A stretch of DNA of 64,000 nucleotides from Tritrichomonas musculus (lineage: Eukaryota; Parabasalia; Tritrichomonadida; Tritrichomonadidae), in NCBI GenBank assembly GCA_039105265.1, contig JAPFFF010000011.1, forward strand, positions 2,542,001-2,606,000, read 5' to 3'. Shown here piece by piece: positions 1 through 10,511 of the stretch (the first letter of the stretch is position 1; every line of letters begins with the position of its first letter). A program made the position numbers and the translations under genes. The notes under the pieces are model-generated. The model saw only the letters and a list, made by a program, of their open reading frames with translations. It did no database searches and was not told the origin of the DNA.

Positions 1-45
1 TTGTTTGCCATCTTTTTTTAATTCATTTTCATTATCATTGCTCAT
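1..45 (-). CDS. 5' tip of a gene running off the left edge
   Basis: Reading leftward from an ATG at 45 there are 15 open codons to the window edge, giving MSNDNENELKKDGKQ. The composition, hydrophilic and rich in Asn, Glu and Lys, resembles the starts of other proteins here, and the region to its right is non-coding AT-rich DNA. That fits the first codons of a gene transcribed leftward. Nothing can be said about function. With so few codons the call could be chance. Confidence 0.35.
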   Translation of the reverse strand, partial: MSNDNENELKKDGKQ

Positions 46-1028
46 AGAAATTACTAAAATATAATAAAATACAAATTTCGATTATTGTGAATTTTATAAA
101 AATTTTTTGAGAAAATTTTTAATAGAAAATCTAAACTCAATGGTCAATTAAACTAAAACTTTTTAAAAGATATTTATAAGAATTTTTGAAAATTTAAATG
201 TATTAGGTCATTTATTGATATTAATTTATTGAGACATGCTTATGTTTATATGCATATTTTACTTTATAATATAATCATAAATTAGTGAGATAATTTGAGA
301 ATTCATTCAGAAGTTGCATATTCATTTTTTAATAATCATATTCTTATGAGAGAACTCCAATTTTTGTTTTTAACACATATAAACTCTATTGTTATCTATA
401 TGATCTAAATATCTAATTAATAGTTATGATAAAATTTTAAATATTCATTTCTTGAAACATGATTTTTGGGATAAGCATTTTTTTATCGTTTTAATATTTT
501 AAGTTATTCAAATCAATTCATTCATTTTTTAGATCATTTTTGTATGAACTTTCACTTATTTAATGATGTATCATTTCTTTTTATACAAAATATGAAATTA
601 TATATTATTTTTTTCAATTCCATTATGAAGATTTATAGTTATTATACGAGCATCTAGATGTTGATTTATTTATGTTTAATTCCCGTTGAATATTTAATAA
701 AAATATAAAATCATATAAAATGTCATCAAGTATTTATCAAATATCACATCAAATTATTGATAATTGTCATGAATTTATAAAATTTATCTATTTTAATATC
801 TTATATAGCTAATATCATATTATTATTCATGATCCGCTATTTATCTAAGATCAAAACATACATAAAAATAATAAAAAATTTTAATATATAAATGATTTAT
901 TTAATCAAAATTGCAATGTCTTTTTTGATATTGATAATATTAAAATTCAAAATATATTTTTTGCAATAAATAATTAACATTTAAAATATTAAGTAAAACC
1001 GAACCTCTTTATTGAACTAAGCTTGTAA

Positions 1029-1858
1029 ATTTGGTGAAATAAACGTTTTTTGGGTTTTAAAAATCACCAAATGTAACCATATATTGTCTAATAAATTTTA
1101 TTAATAAAATTTAGTTTTATCAAAAGTCATAAACCATTGAATTATTTGAAAGAGGAATTAAATGAGTTTTATCAAAAGTCATATTAATAATCGATAAGAT
1201 TTTCTCAGTAAAAAAATGTTATTTTTTGAAATTTACAAAATAATTGTATGATTTGTATAATATATCATATAAAATAATAATAAAAAGCTCATTTATATTG
1301 ACGATGAAAAGGCAAATAACCGATTTCACCAAAAGCCCAGGTCTTGGGCTTTTGGCGACAGCATTCAATTTTGAATAGTTTACATATATTTTGGAGATCA
1401 CCAAAACGGTTTTTTTGGCGATGGTGATTTGTAAAGCTTTCAAAATATCATATATAAAATAAAAAAAAATAAGATATAAATATATAATAAAATCAATAAA
1501 AGCATTTTTTCAATTGAAAATAAATTTTTTTTCATTTATATTTTAAATATATACCGATATAAAATGTATTTAAAATATTAATAGAATTTATATTTTTATG
1601 AATATATATAGCCGAATAATAAATTATGCATTGAAATAATGCATTGAAATATTAATAGTATTTATATTTTTATGAATATATATAGCCGAGTAATTAAATA
1701 AATTCATTGAATTTATTGAATGTTGATTCGTAAATTGAATTATTATTTAATCAAATATCATTTAATCATTTTATTTAATAATTCATAAGAAATAACTTTT
1801 TAAAAGATTTATTAAAATCGCCAAAAGACCAGAAAGAATCACCAAGACCAGGTCTTTT
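1029..1858. repeat. Cluster of related short inverted repeats (CACCAAAA family)
   Basis: Four inverted repeats share the core RCCAAAA/TTTTGGY. Arms of 9 bp lie at 1029-1037 and 1064-1072. Perfect 11-bp arms lie at 1329-1339 and 1345-1355 around a 5-base loop, extending to 14 bp with one mismatch. Arms at 1397-1406 and 1413-1422 have one mismatch. Partial pairing occurs at 1823-1830 with 1851-1858. They stand out as islands of G and C in otherwise A/T DNA. They may be remnants of one small mobile or structural element, but no end repeats or target duplications were found. Confidence 0.5.
1574..1689. repeat. 42-bp direct repeat pair
   Basis: Positions 1574-1615 and 1648-1689 are 42-base copies differing at a single base (the 12th). 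Both end in AATATATATAGCCGA. The 32-base spacer contains the word GCATTGAAAT twice. This looks like a local tandem duplication of a 74-bp unit. Confidence 0.7.
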
Positions 1859-3188
1859 TTTTACATTTGGGTATATTTTACAAGCTTAATTGAACATTTC
1901 CATTTATATATATTAACTTGAAAAATAACTATGTATTTCAATTTCATTAAAAGTATAATTAAATATAAACTAATTTCTAAATGCTTTAAACTTACTAAAC
2001 CTTTAATACACTGATAAATATTTAATCTTATCACAACTCTTTATTAATAATATATAGGATGATATCAGCAGATCAATTCTTTTACTCACTCAATGCTTAT
2101 TATTTATTTGGCTTATATAAATAATAAAAATCATAATTTTCATTGATATTCAAAAACACTTTTTTTTTTTTTGTGAATTTCATTAATATCATTTTCAATC
2201 ATATATATTTATCAATTTACGATTATTATCATTCATATCATCAAACAATTCTAATGATATTAAAAAAAAAATATTATGGATTTTTCATATTATTTTTCCC
2301 TCATGAATATATTCGATATTTTATATTTCCCAAATATATACTTTTAGACAATATGTGAATTTTTTTAAAAGAACAATAACAATATCATTCTATCACAAAA
2401 CAATTAAAATAAAAAAGGAATTGAGAGGATTTCAATCGGATAAAAATCTTTTCTTCAAAAAGTTACAACCATTTAAACAAAAAATTGAAAAGAACTATAT
2501 AAAAAAGTTTTGTCGTTTGTATTAATTTGATGTAATAATATATTGAAAAAAGGACATATAGTACTCAAAATCATTTTTTTTTAAATTATTAAAAAAGTCT
2601 GTATTATTGCTATAAATACTTTTTATAAAAGAATTCACCCAATTAAACATGTCTATTTAAAAAAAAAAAATATTAAATTATTTTGAATTTTTGACCAAGC
2701 ATGAAATTATATATGACATTTTAGTGATTTCCATGAAAATTAGAGCTAGGCCTCATTAAACACCATTGAATAAGATACTATTCATAATTATGGTTGAACA
2801 AACAAAACGAAAACAAGCAAAATTTCTTTAATCCATTTTTTGTGAAATTAGTAGGCTAATATTATCTAAAAAAGAAAACAATAAAAAAACAATGGCGAAA
2901 AATGAGAGCATATATTATATTTAATTATTGAAAAAGTTCAATAACTTTTTGAGTTTGGAAGTTTTGAATAAATTAAGTTCAAATTATTTCAAAAAGTTTC
3001 ATTAACTTAGAACTGATCTTTTTTGTTATTATATAATTTATCACTAGGAAATATATCATAAAAGCATTTTTTTAGCAAAGGACATAAATTTGAATAAATT
3101 GAATATTCAAAAAATTGTTATACCAAAAATTTTTTATTTAAATGTGATTCATCAAATATTTTCAATGATATCAAAATAATAGAAACAA

Positions 3189-6100
3189 ATGAATCTTCCA
3201 GATCTTCCAATTCCAGACAAATTTTGCGATATAATTAAAACATACGAATACTATTATCATACGTTCTACCTTGAAATGGTTAGAATGAGCAATGCTAATT
3301 TTACAGAATACGTTGATAAATATTTTATTTTATTATATAAATTAGGAAAGTATCCTGGCACTCAAAATTCAATTCGCGCGGCAATTGGAGTTGTATGCCT
3401 TCACAAATTTGGTTATAATAATTTTCGACAACTTACATTAGTATTTGATCGTTTAATTCCTCAAGTTAATATAGAATATATAAAATTTACCAGCTGGTGT
3501 GTTGGAAGACTTGTTCATCATCCTGATCCATATGAATCTCATTATGCTACTCAACTTTTTCGCCGCGTAATGGATTGGACTAGAATGAAAGGAAGAAGAG
3601 CTAGACCTTTAGCTGCTGTATATATGCTAGAATCACTTTCTTACAATGCTGGAAGTATTGCTGTTTCGTTACTTCCATCATTTCAAAATACTTTATGGTC
3701 AATCGTTTCAATTCCATCTATTTTCATAATAAAACAAACAGCAAAGGCAATAAAATCGTATACTGGTGCCATAATCAGATATAGTCGAAATAATCTAAAC
3801 GAGCATTTAACTTTTATTATTCATGTTTGCTTAAAACTGTTATTTTTTGATGATCAAATTCGACAATATGCGTCCTTATTAATTTTTCAAGTACTTTTTG
3901 ACAGTTCTCCTCATTCATTTGTTCCATATTTTAACGAACTAATCAACGACATTTGTAAAGTAACAAAAGGTAATACGTCACTCATCTTAAATTGTGGTAC
4001 ATATTTAGCGATGTCAAGTTTGTCACAAGTTAATCCATCTACTTTTGTTGAATCTTTTGCTGAATATCATTTTCAGCAGACCGAATCTTTAATTTATGAT
4101 TTTCCCATTGAAATAACTCAATCATTAATTCAAATGTGTAGCTCAATACCAGAATTTATAGAAAAGAAACTAGATCAAATAAAACAATTTGCTACCAAAT
4201 TAATTGATGAGGAACCTGATTGCTCTTTTCGTTTGTTATCAACATTACTTGAATGCTTTGGAGCAAAGGTTCTACCAATTGAAGATGAAACATTGATCAG
4301 ATTTATACAAATTCCATTTTCAGAAGATTTTAATCATTTTTTTACTACATTAATGTCTTGCAATTCTACGATTTCTGCAGATGTTCAAATATGTTTATTT
4401 AAACGCATAATTACAGAATTAAGAAGTGAAAACAAAGTGATTACATTAAATTTAATTTCGCATATTCCCAAAAAATTATTTATCGAGCATGAACATTTAT
4501 TAAACACGATTTGGCCTTTAACAGTTGATATTGACGTTGAAACCAGATCAGCTACCGCAACCGCTATATTTAATATTGCAAAAAGCACAGAAGATATTTC
4601 AATCCAATCAATTTCAAAGCGTATTTTACAATTAGCAATATATGAACAAGTTGTTCAAGTTCGTTGCCAATTTTTACAAGCGCTGATTGATAATGCTGAA
4701 GAATCATTGGCCTCACCAGAATTTCGAACTTTTTATGAAATATTCATTAATGATGATTCATCCACAGTGAGATCACTTTTTTATCAACTTTTGTACAAAC
4801 TTACACCATTTAATCCTATGGCAATCGTACCATTAATTCGGCGTGCAATGAGAGATTCTTTATTTGTAATTTTAAATGTACCTTCTATTCGTAAGCGAGC
4901 TAAAACCTTCCGAGGACTTCCAATTTTAATCAAAGCATCTGGGGAAAATATAAAATTATACTCTAACACATTAATGGACATTATATTGAATATTTTGAAA
5001 AATCACAACTCCAAACAGAAATTTGACAACTTTTTAGAAGAAGATGCACACACTGCCATTTTGATTGCTGTTGTTGATTCTTTAGCATTACTTGCTCCGA
5101 TGGATCCTGAAACAGTATCTAAACATTCTTCAGTAATAATCAAACTTCTTTGTGAAATTTTAATGACAAGTGAACATCGAAAATTAAGATTATCAATTCT
5201 TGATCTTTTTTATATTCTTTTATCTGCCCCAGCTTCGACACTTGAATTTAGAATTCAAATTCCACAGATTCTTTCAACGTGTTCTGATTTTCTATTAACG
5301 ACTCCATCACGAAAATGCCGAATGGCAATTTTGAAAGTATTTGGAACCATTGGAATTGTTGAAGTTCATCAACGACCAAAGCTAAAAGGCACACAAGCTC
5401 CCAAAAACATAGATAATGATCTTGCCCGCCAATTTTTTACACCATCGCGAGATTCTGACAATCCTATTGACGATGCCTTATTATTAAACTCATCCACAGT
5501 TGAAGAGTATCTCACGTCATTTGTTGCTGACTCATTAATGGAACTTCTAAAAGATACTAAATTGAAAGATTTTTATTATGATATAATTTGTGCCTGTGGA
5601 AATGTTTTATCACACCCGAAGATGTACATTTTGAATTATTTTGATGTTTTTGTAGCCAGATTACTAGAAATTCTCGAACAATCCAGTGATAATGAAATAG
5701 TATCATTAATTCCATTATACTCGCAACTCATTTCAAACTCAACGCACAACACCTCTCCTTTTCTTAAACGAACACTAGAGTTAATTCACAAGCGATATAA
5801 TGACACAACAGCCCAAGTTTTCCTCGATTTAATCATTTCCTTTATTTTGGCGGTTAGAGACGGTTTTTCACCATATTCATCAGAAACCATATCGTTTTTA
5901 ATCATCACCCTCGATGACAAAAAGACTGCCAACGCCCCACTCTGCATACGTGTTCTCAAAGCCTTTGAAATAATCGGCGTTTATTCGGCCGATTTGCTTT
6001 ACTTGTCAATTCCACAAATTTGCGATGCAATTCTGTGCGAGCAGACGCTGTCACCAGTCAGGATTGCAGCTTTATCAACCCTGCAAGACTTAGCCGCGGC

Positions 6101-9100
6101 TGTTGACATACTTCCATATCTTGGGCCGATAGCCAGGACGATAGAATACTGCTTTATCAACCTCACTCATCAAAAGATACTCAATTCCACTTTTTCACTA
6201 CTTTACACGATCATTAAGTCACAAGGGAAGTCATTTCTGAACAACGCACAGCCACTTCTCGACTTTTTGAGAGAAACCGATAACTACACTACTGAATTGA
6301 GAGAACTCATAGAAAAAGCCGAAAATGGCAAATTTGGTGACACTTTTCATCCTTTGCATTCACATAACATTTTCCCGCCAATTCAAAATATCGAGCCACT
6401 GAAAGACCGCCAGTTTTCAACCGACATCATCATCTCTAAGGCCGAGGATTCACAACGAGCCGGGAGCAAGTCAGACCGATGGCTTCAATCGTTCATTTTG
6501 TGCGTGATTCGTAATTCGCCCTCACAAGCGATAAACGCGTGCACAGCGCTGGCCACTTCGTACTATCCGTTTGCCAAGAAGCTGTTCAACGCAGCCTTCT
6601 TCAGCTGCTGGCGCACGATGAACAAAGAGCCGCGCGTCTTCATTACAAAAGTTTTTGAGCAGCTTCTCAATTATTCAGAAGATTCAGAGCAGCTTGAAGA
6701 GAAAGAATCTACAGCGAGAAGCCTCATTGAGCTGATTGTCTTCATGGACAAGATCGAGCAGCCAATTGGAATCTCACTTCCGGTTCTCGTTGAAAGTTCC
6801 CGCAGATGCGGCTACAACGCCTTTGCGTTGCGTCTCCAGAACATCACTCACGAAGAGAATCCGAAGAACCTTTCGAACATCATGACGCTGATTGATCTCC
6901 TTGTCAAAATGGGGCACTGGCAGAATGCAATCGGCGTCTGGCGCCATTCGAAGAACATCTCTCCGATCCTCTCAAGCAGCGAAGTTCTTTCAAAATTGAG
7001 AATGTGGGACCAAGTTGAGCCCGTCTATCGTTCCGAGTACTCTTCAAACAAGAACTTCAGATCGTTCAAAGGATTGATTGAATCGCTCGCATCGCTGGCG
7101 AAGTGGGACCAAATGATGGAGTTTCATGACGACTTCTTGAATCTCGAATTACAACAAAAACAAAATTTGGCACTTTTTTTCGCAGACGCCGCATTCCATT
7201 TGAATCAATGGGAAAGTCTCGAAGAGATCCTTCATTACGCGTCCGATGACATGTGGCGGGTTTGCGTCCTTCAGGCTCTTGTAGCGCTCCATAACAAGGA
7301 CTTTGAAAAAGTCGACAACGTCATTCAAAAGTGCCTCTCTTTGCTGGTCTCGAGGCCAATGACATTCTGGGCCGACAATCAACAGATACCGCGCGAAACA
7401 ATGCTCGAGTGCCAAGAGCTGATTGAGGTGATTGAGATGAAAGAGTGGCTGACCAATCCTGAGAAAAGGGCCGCCATTGCTGAAGTGTGGAATCAACGAT
7501 TGAAGACGGGGACGCGGAACTTTGATGAGTGGTTTGCTGTCTTATCGAATCGTGTTCGAATTGCATCAATCCGCGATGATGCATTAGTTCAACTTTTTCA
7601 GATGCAAGGTGAAATAACAGGTCAACAAATTTACCTTAACGCTTTCAATATTCTTTACCCCGACTACAAGAAGAACATGCTTTCACATCAGGACAGAATC
7701 ACCGATGAGCAACGCCTTTGCCACGCGCTCGCTGAGTGGAATGTTGGTAATGAAAAAAGTGCCCTCGACGAGGTCAAAAAATTGACCACTACATTAAGTG
7801 GTAATTTGCTAATGAAGGCCAATCACTACTACGCGCAGTGGCTCCTCAAAGCTGAAGGCGAAACCCTTGAAAACTTGAAGGACGCTTACCAACATTTAGA
7901 GGCAACAGTCAACCAGATTGACGAGTCAACGATCTTTCGTTACGGCAAGAAAGAAGAGCATTTGATTCATTCATCAATGAACCAAAATTCAAAGAATTTA
8001 ATCTTGCCGTCACAGATGCTTAAGTCTTTGTACATGCACATCAAGCAGATAAACATCATCAGAAAGTGGGGCGCCGTCAATGCGTCTTTGATAACCGTCG
8101 ATACAGAAAATAAGACCAATTATACTATCAATGCAATAACGGCCCTTTCAAAATGCCTCACTTTTTCACCAAGCTTCCCCGATATCGTCCAAGTCTTGAA
8201 CATCTTCTTCCAGCACGCTGGCGATGAGAAGATATTCAACGAAACATCCCAATTCATTAAAAATTTGCCAGTGAAGTTGCTTCTCCAAGCATCATCACAA
8301 ATAATGATCCAGCTGTCGCACAAGAATCCTCGTGTGAGAGAATTCACGAATGACTTAGTATTCTCGCTTTTGGAAGTCCATTATCACAGCATGGTCTTTA
8401 CCTTATTTGTCCTGAAATACTCGCGAAATGCGGCCAGAGCGAATGCTGCAACGACGATCATCAATCGTCTTCTTTCGAAGCAGCGGGAAGTGATTGAAGA
8501 AGCCACACTAATTCGGAATGCGTTGCTGAGAGCGGCTGTCACTTGGCATGAGAAAATTGTTCAGAAAATAAGCGATGCAACCGCCCACTATCAACAGCAT
8601 AACTACAACAGAGTGGTCAATGTTCTAAGGTCAATTGTTGTCATGGTTTCTGAGCCGCAATGTGAGATGCAGCGTCAATTTTTGAAGCAATATTCAAACA
8701 ACATCCACTTTTTGAACCAGATTTTGAAAATGTATCGTCCTTCACGTTTGAATCAGCTCAAAAATACAGACGAGTCAAATCCAAAGACTTTGTCGGATCG
8801 AAGAAGCATCAATTGCATCAACCAGCTGATGTCTTGGTGCGAGAACATGGAAGAAGTCATTTCGGAAGAAGTCAAGAGAACCAAGACTATAATGCTGTCA
8901 ACTATATCCAAAGAACTTAATGATAAAGAGAATTTCGTGCTGGCTGTGCCTGGAACATACAAGCCGAATTCGCCTGTGAATCACATCAAATACTTCGTCG
9001 GACAGTTCAGCGTGATGCAGTCAAAACAGTCGCCCAAAGATGTGATAATTAAAGGCGAAGATGGAGTCTTCTATCAGTATCTGCTGAAGGGTCATGAAGA

Positions 9101-10241
9101 CCTTCGTCTCGATGAGAGAATCATGCAGTTCTTTAGAATGATAAATTCTTTGATGGTCAACGATTCACTCTTGAATATGTACCAAATTCAGACACTGAAT
9201 GTCATTCCTTTATCAATCTCTCACGGACTCGTTCAATGGGCAACTGGCACTTACACGTTAAGAGCAATCATTGAACAATACAGAAAACATCATTCTAGGG
9301 ATCCTTTGGAAGAATACTTATTGACTGACGAATACGGAAATGCAAATTTCGACTTCCTTCTTCCTATTCAAAAAGTGGCAATTTTGGAAAAAATTTTTAA
9401 CGAAATCCCTGATACTGATTTGGCAAATTTCTTCTGGTTAAAGGCACCTACAGCCGATACTTGGCTCCGTCAAATCGATACTTATTCAATTTCAGTGGCT
9501 ATCAACTCTATCGTAGGATATATTATCGGATTGGGTGATCGTCATCCTTCAAACTTATTAATCGATAGAAATACAGGAAAAGCTATTCATATCGACTTCG
9601 GCGATTGCTTTGAAAGAGCGGCAATGAGAACTTTCCTCCCTGAAATAATGCCATTCAGATTAACTAGAATGATGGTTAGAGCTCTCGGTCCAGGCGGAGT
9701 TGATGGTATTTTTAGAACATCTTTCGTTAGCATGTCAACTCTTTTAAGAGCTAACGAGCAAGTGCTCGAAATGGTCCTTGCTTTGTTCGTACATGAGCCT
9801 TTAATTGACCCCGATGCCGCTGAGGACAACGCAACTAGCAACCAAGGAAGTAAAGAGCAAAAATATACAATTACTTCTAATTTACCAAGACCACTATTCC
9901 CTAAGATTACTCAACAAAATTCAAGGAGAATCAACGATAACGATCGAGTCGGCAGTAATCTCGGTATTAGCTTGAATGATACAGGAGACGATTACGATTA
10001 TGACTATGATGACGCCGAAAGTGAAAAAAAATCTTTCGAATCAATCGAATCTTATAGAAGAGTTTACTTACTTACATCTACAAAGGAAATGAGGGCAAGA
10101 ATTAGACAGAAATTGACTGGTACAGATTTCGGTGATGGTCAACCTTTGTCCGTGGAAGAACAGGCTACAGTGCTGATTAAGAATGCTACTGATATTTATA
10201 ATCTTGGAAAAACTTATAGTGGTTGGTGCCCTTTTTGGTAA
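3189..10241 (+). CDS. TOR: TOR (target of rapamycin) protein kinase
   Basis: A 2350-residue PI3K-related kinase, slightly shorter than yeast and human TOR (about 2470-2550). Order: N-terminal HEAT-type helical repeats, FAT region, an FRB-like helical bundle beginning near W1786, the kinase domain, and a FATC tail. The catalytic loop GLGDRHPSNLL starts at residue 2114 (Asp2117, His2119), followed by HIDFGD with metal-binding Asp2136. The extreme C-terminus GWCPFW matches that of TOR proteins rather than ATM, ATR or DNA-PK. KGHEDLRLDER is also TOR-like. TOR acts as the catalytic core of TORC1/TORC2 in nutrient-dependent growth control; the partners are not in this window. Oddities: an acidic, Asp/Tyr-rich insert lies between kinase core and FATC, the FRB is divergent with an insertion, and the middle of the gene is much richer in GC than both ends. 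It starts at the first ATG and has no introns. Confidence 0.97.
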   Translation: MNLPDLPIPDKFCDIIKTYEYYYHTFYLEMVRMSNANFTEYVDKYFILLYKLGKYPGTQNSIRAAIGVVCLHKFGYNNFRQLTLVFDRLIPQVNIEYIKFTSWCVGRLVHHPDPYESHYATQLFRRVMDWTRMKGRRARPLAAVYMLESLSYNAGSIAVSLLPSFQNTLWSIVSIPSIFIIKQTAKAIKSYTGAIIRYSRNNLNEHLTFIIHVCLKLLFFDDQIRQYASLLIFQVLFDSSPHSFVPYFNELINDICKVTKGNTSLILNCGTYLAMSSLSQVNPSTFVESFAEYHFQQTESLIYDFPIEITQSLIQMCSSIPEFIEKKLDQIKQFATKLIDEEPDCSFRLLSTLLECFGAKVLPIEDETLIRFIQIPFSEDFNHFFTTLMSCNSTISADVQICLFKRIITELRSENKVITLNLISHIPKKLFIEHEHLLNTIWPLTVDIDVETRSATATAIFNIAKSTEDISIQSISKRILQLAIYEQVVQVRCQFLQALIDNAEESLASPEFRTFYEIFINDDSSTVRSLFYQLLYKLTPFNPMAIVPLIRRAMRDSLFVILNVPSIRKRAKTFRGLPILIKASGENIKLYSNTLMDIILNILKNHNSKQKFDNFLEEDAHTAILIAVVDSLALLAPMDPETVSKHSSVIIKLLCEILMTSEHRKLRLSILDLFYILLSAPASTLEFRIQIPQILSTCSDFLLTTPSRKCRMAILKVFGTIGIVEVHQRPKLKGTQAPKNIDNDLARQFFTPSRDSDNPIDDALLLNSSTVEEYLTSFVADSLMELLKDTKLKDFYYDIICACGNVLSHPKMYILNYFDVFVARLLEILEQSSDNEIVSLIPLYSQLISNSTHNTSPFLKRTLELIHKRYNDTTAQVFLDLIISFILAVRDGFSPYSSETISFLIITLDDKKTANAPLCIRVLKAFEIIGVYSADLLYLSIPQICDAILCEQTLSPVRIAALSTLQDLAAAVDILPYLGPIARTIEYCFINLTHQKILNSTFSLLYTIIKSQGKSFLNNAQPLLDFLRETDNYTTELRELIEKAENGKFGDTFHPLHSHNIFPPIQNIEPLKDRQFSTDIIISKAEDSQRAGSKSDRWLQSFILCVIRNSPSQAINACTALATSYYPFAKKLFNAAFFSCWRTMNKEPRVFITKVFEQLLNYSEDSEQLEEKESTARSLIELIVFMDKIEQPIGISLPVLVESSRRCGYNAFALRLQNITHEENPKNLSNIMTLIDLLVKMGHWQNAIGVWRHSKNISPILSSSEVLSKLRMWDQVEPVYRSEYSSNKNFRSFKGLIESLASLAKWDQMMEFHDDFLNLELQQKQNLALFFADAAFHLNQWESLEEILHYASDDMWRVCVLQALVALHNKDFEKVDNVIQKCLSLLVSRPMTFWADNQQIPRETMLECQELIEVIEMKEWLTNPEKRAAIAEVWNQRLKTGTRNFDEWFAVLSNRVRIASIRDDALVQLFQMQGEITGQQIYLNAFNILYPDYKKNMLSHQDRITDEQRLCHALAEWNVGNEKSALDEVKKLTTTLSGNLLMKANHYYAQWLLKAEGETLENLKDAYQHLEATVNQIDESTIFRYGKKEEHLIHSSMNQNSKNLILPSQMLKSLYMHIKQINIIRKWGAVNASLITVDTENKTNYTINAITALSKCLTFSPSFPDIVQVLNIFFQHAGDEKIFNETSQFIKNLPVKLLLQASSQIMIQLSHKNPRVREFTNDLVFSLLEVHYHSMVFTLFVLKYSRNAARANAATTIINRLLSKQREVIEEATLIRNALLRAAVTWHEKIVQKISDATAHYQQHNYNRVVNVLRSIVVMVSEPQCEMQRQFLKQYSNNIHFLNQILKMYRPSRLNQLKNTDESNPKTLSDRRSINCINQLMSWCENMEEVISEEVKRTKTIMLSTISKELNDKENFVLAVPGTYKPNSPVNHIKYFVGQFSVMQSKQSPKDVIIKGEDGVFYQYLLKGHEDLRLDERIMQFFRMINSLMVNDSLLNMYQIQTLNVIPLSISHGLVQWATGTYTLRAIIEQYRKHHSRDPLEEYLLTDEYGNANFDFLLPIQKVAILEKIFNEIPDTDLANFFWLKAPTADTWLRQIDTYSISVAINSIVGYIIGLGDRHPSNLLIDRNTGKAIHIDFGDCFERAAMRTFLPEIMPFRLTRMMVRALGPGGVDGIFRTSFVSMSTLLRANEQVLEMVLALFVHEPLIDPDAAEDNATSNQGSKEQKYTITSNLPRPLFPKITQQNSRRINDNDRVGSNLGISLNDTGDDYDYDYDDAESEKKSFESIESYRRVYLLTSTKEMRARIRQKLTGTDFGDGQPLSVEEQATVLIKNATDIYNLGKTYSGWCPFW

Positions 10242-10511
10242 TTATTTTATTATTTATTTTTCATGATGTTAAAATAAAAATATTCTTATGTTTTTTAGAA
10301 AATTTTAAATTTGTTATTAATTTTTTTTTTTTTTTTTTTTTACTTTATATACTTTGCCATTCAGATGTAATTGGAATTATTATAAAATTCAATATTAAAA
10401 ATTTCTTAATTTGTAATATATTTTTGCGTTATGTGTATTTTATTTATAACATTGTTAATAAAATCAATAATTCTATCATATTATCAATATTTAGAAATGA
10501 TAATATAAAAA

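Larger units (their letters stand above)
46..3188. other. 3.1 kb AT-rich gene-free region with short repeats
   Basis: No ORF here has the codon pattern or composition of the genes in the window; the longest frames are 60-75 codons of Phe/Ile/Asn/Lys-rich translation, as expected by chance in such AT-rich DNA. It contains a set of small hairpins built on CACCAAAA/TTTTGGCGA between 1029 and 1858, an 18-bp direct repeat at 1113-1130 and 1165-1182, and a 42-bp direct repeat at 1574-1615 and 1648-1689. No tRNA-like or rRNA-like sequence was recognised. The last few hundred bases should hold the promoter of the TOR gene. Confidence 0.7.

Noticed and set aside
1219-1443. 74-codon minus-strand ORF in the left spacer
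   Set aside because: Its translation is unremarkable and it overlaps the hairpin cluster; there is no supporting composition or domain.
46-3188. Transposon or virus-like element in the left spacer
   Set aside because: No terminal inverted repeats, target duplications or transposase, integrase or polymerase coding remnants were found; only short local repeats.
7149-9841. Minus-strand ORFs within TOR
   Set aside because: The plus frame encodes conserved TOR domains throughout; the antisense frames are by-products of its higher GC section.
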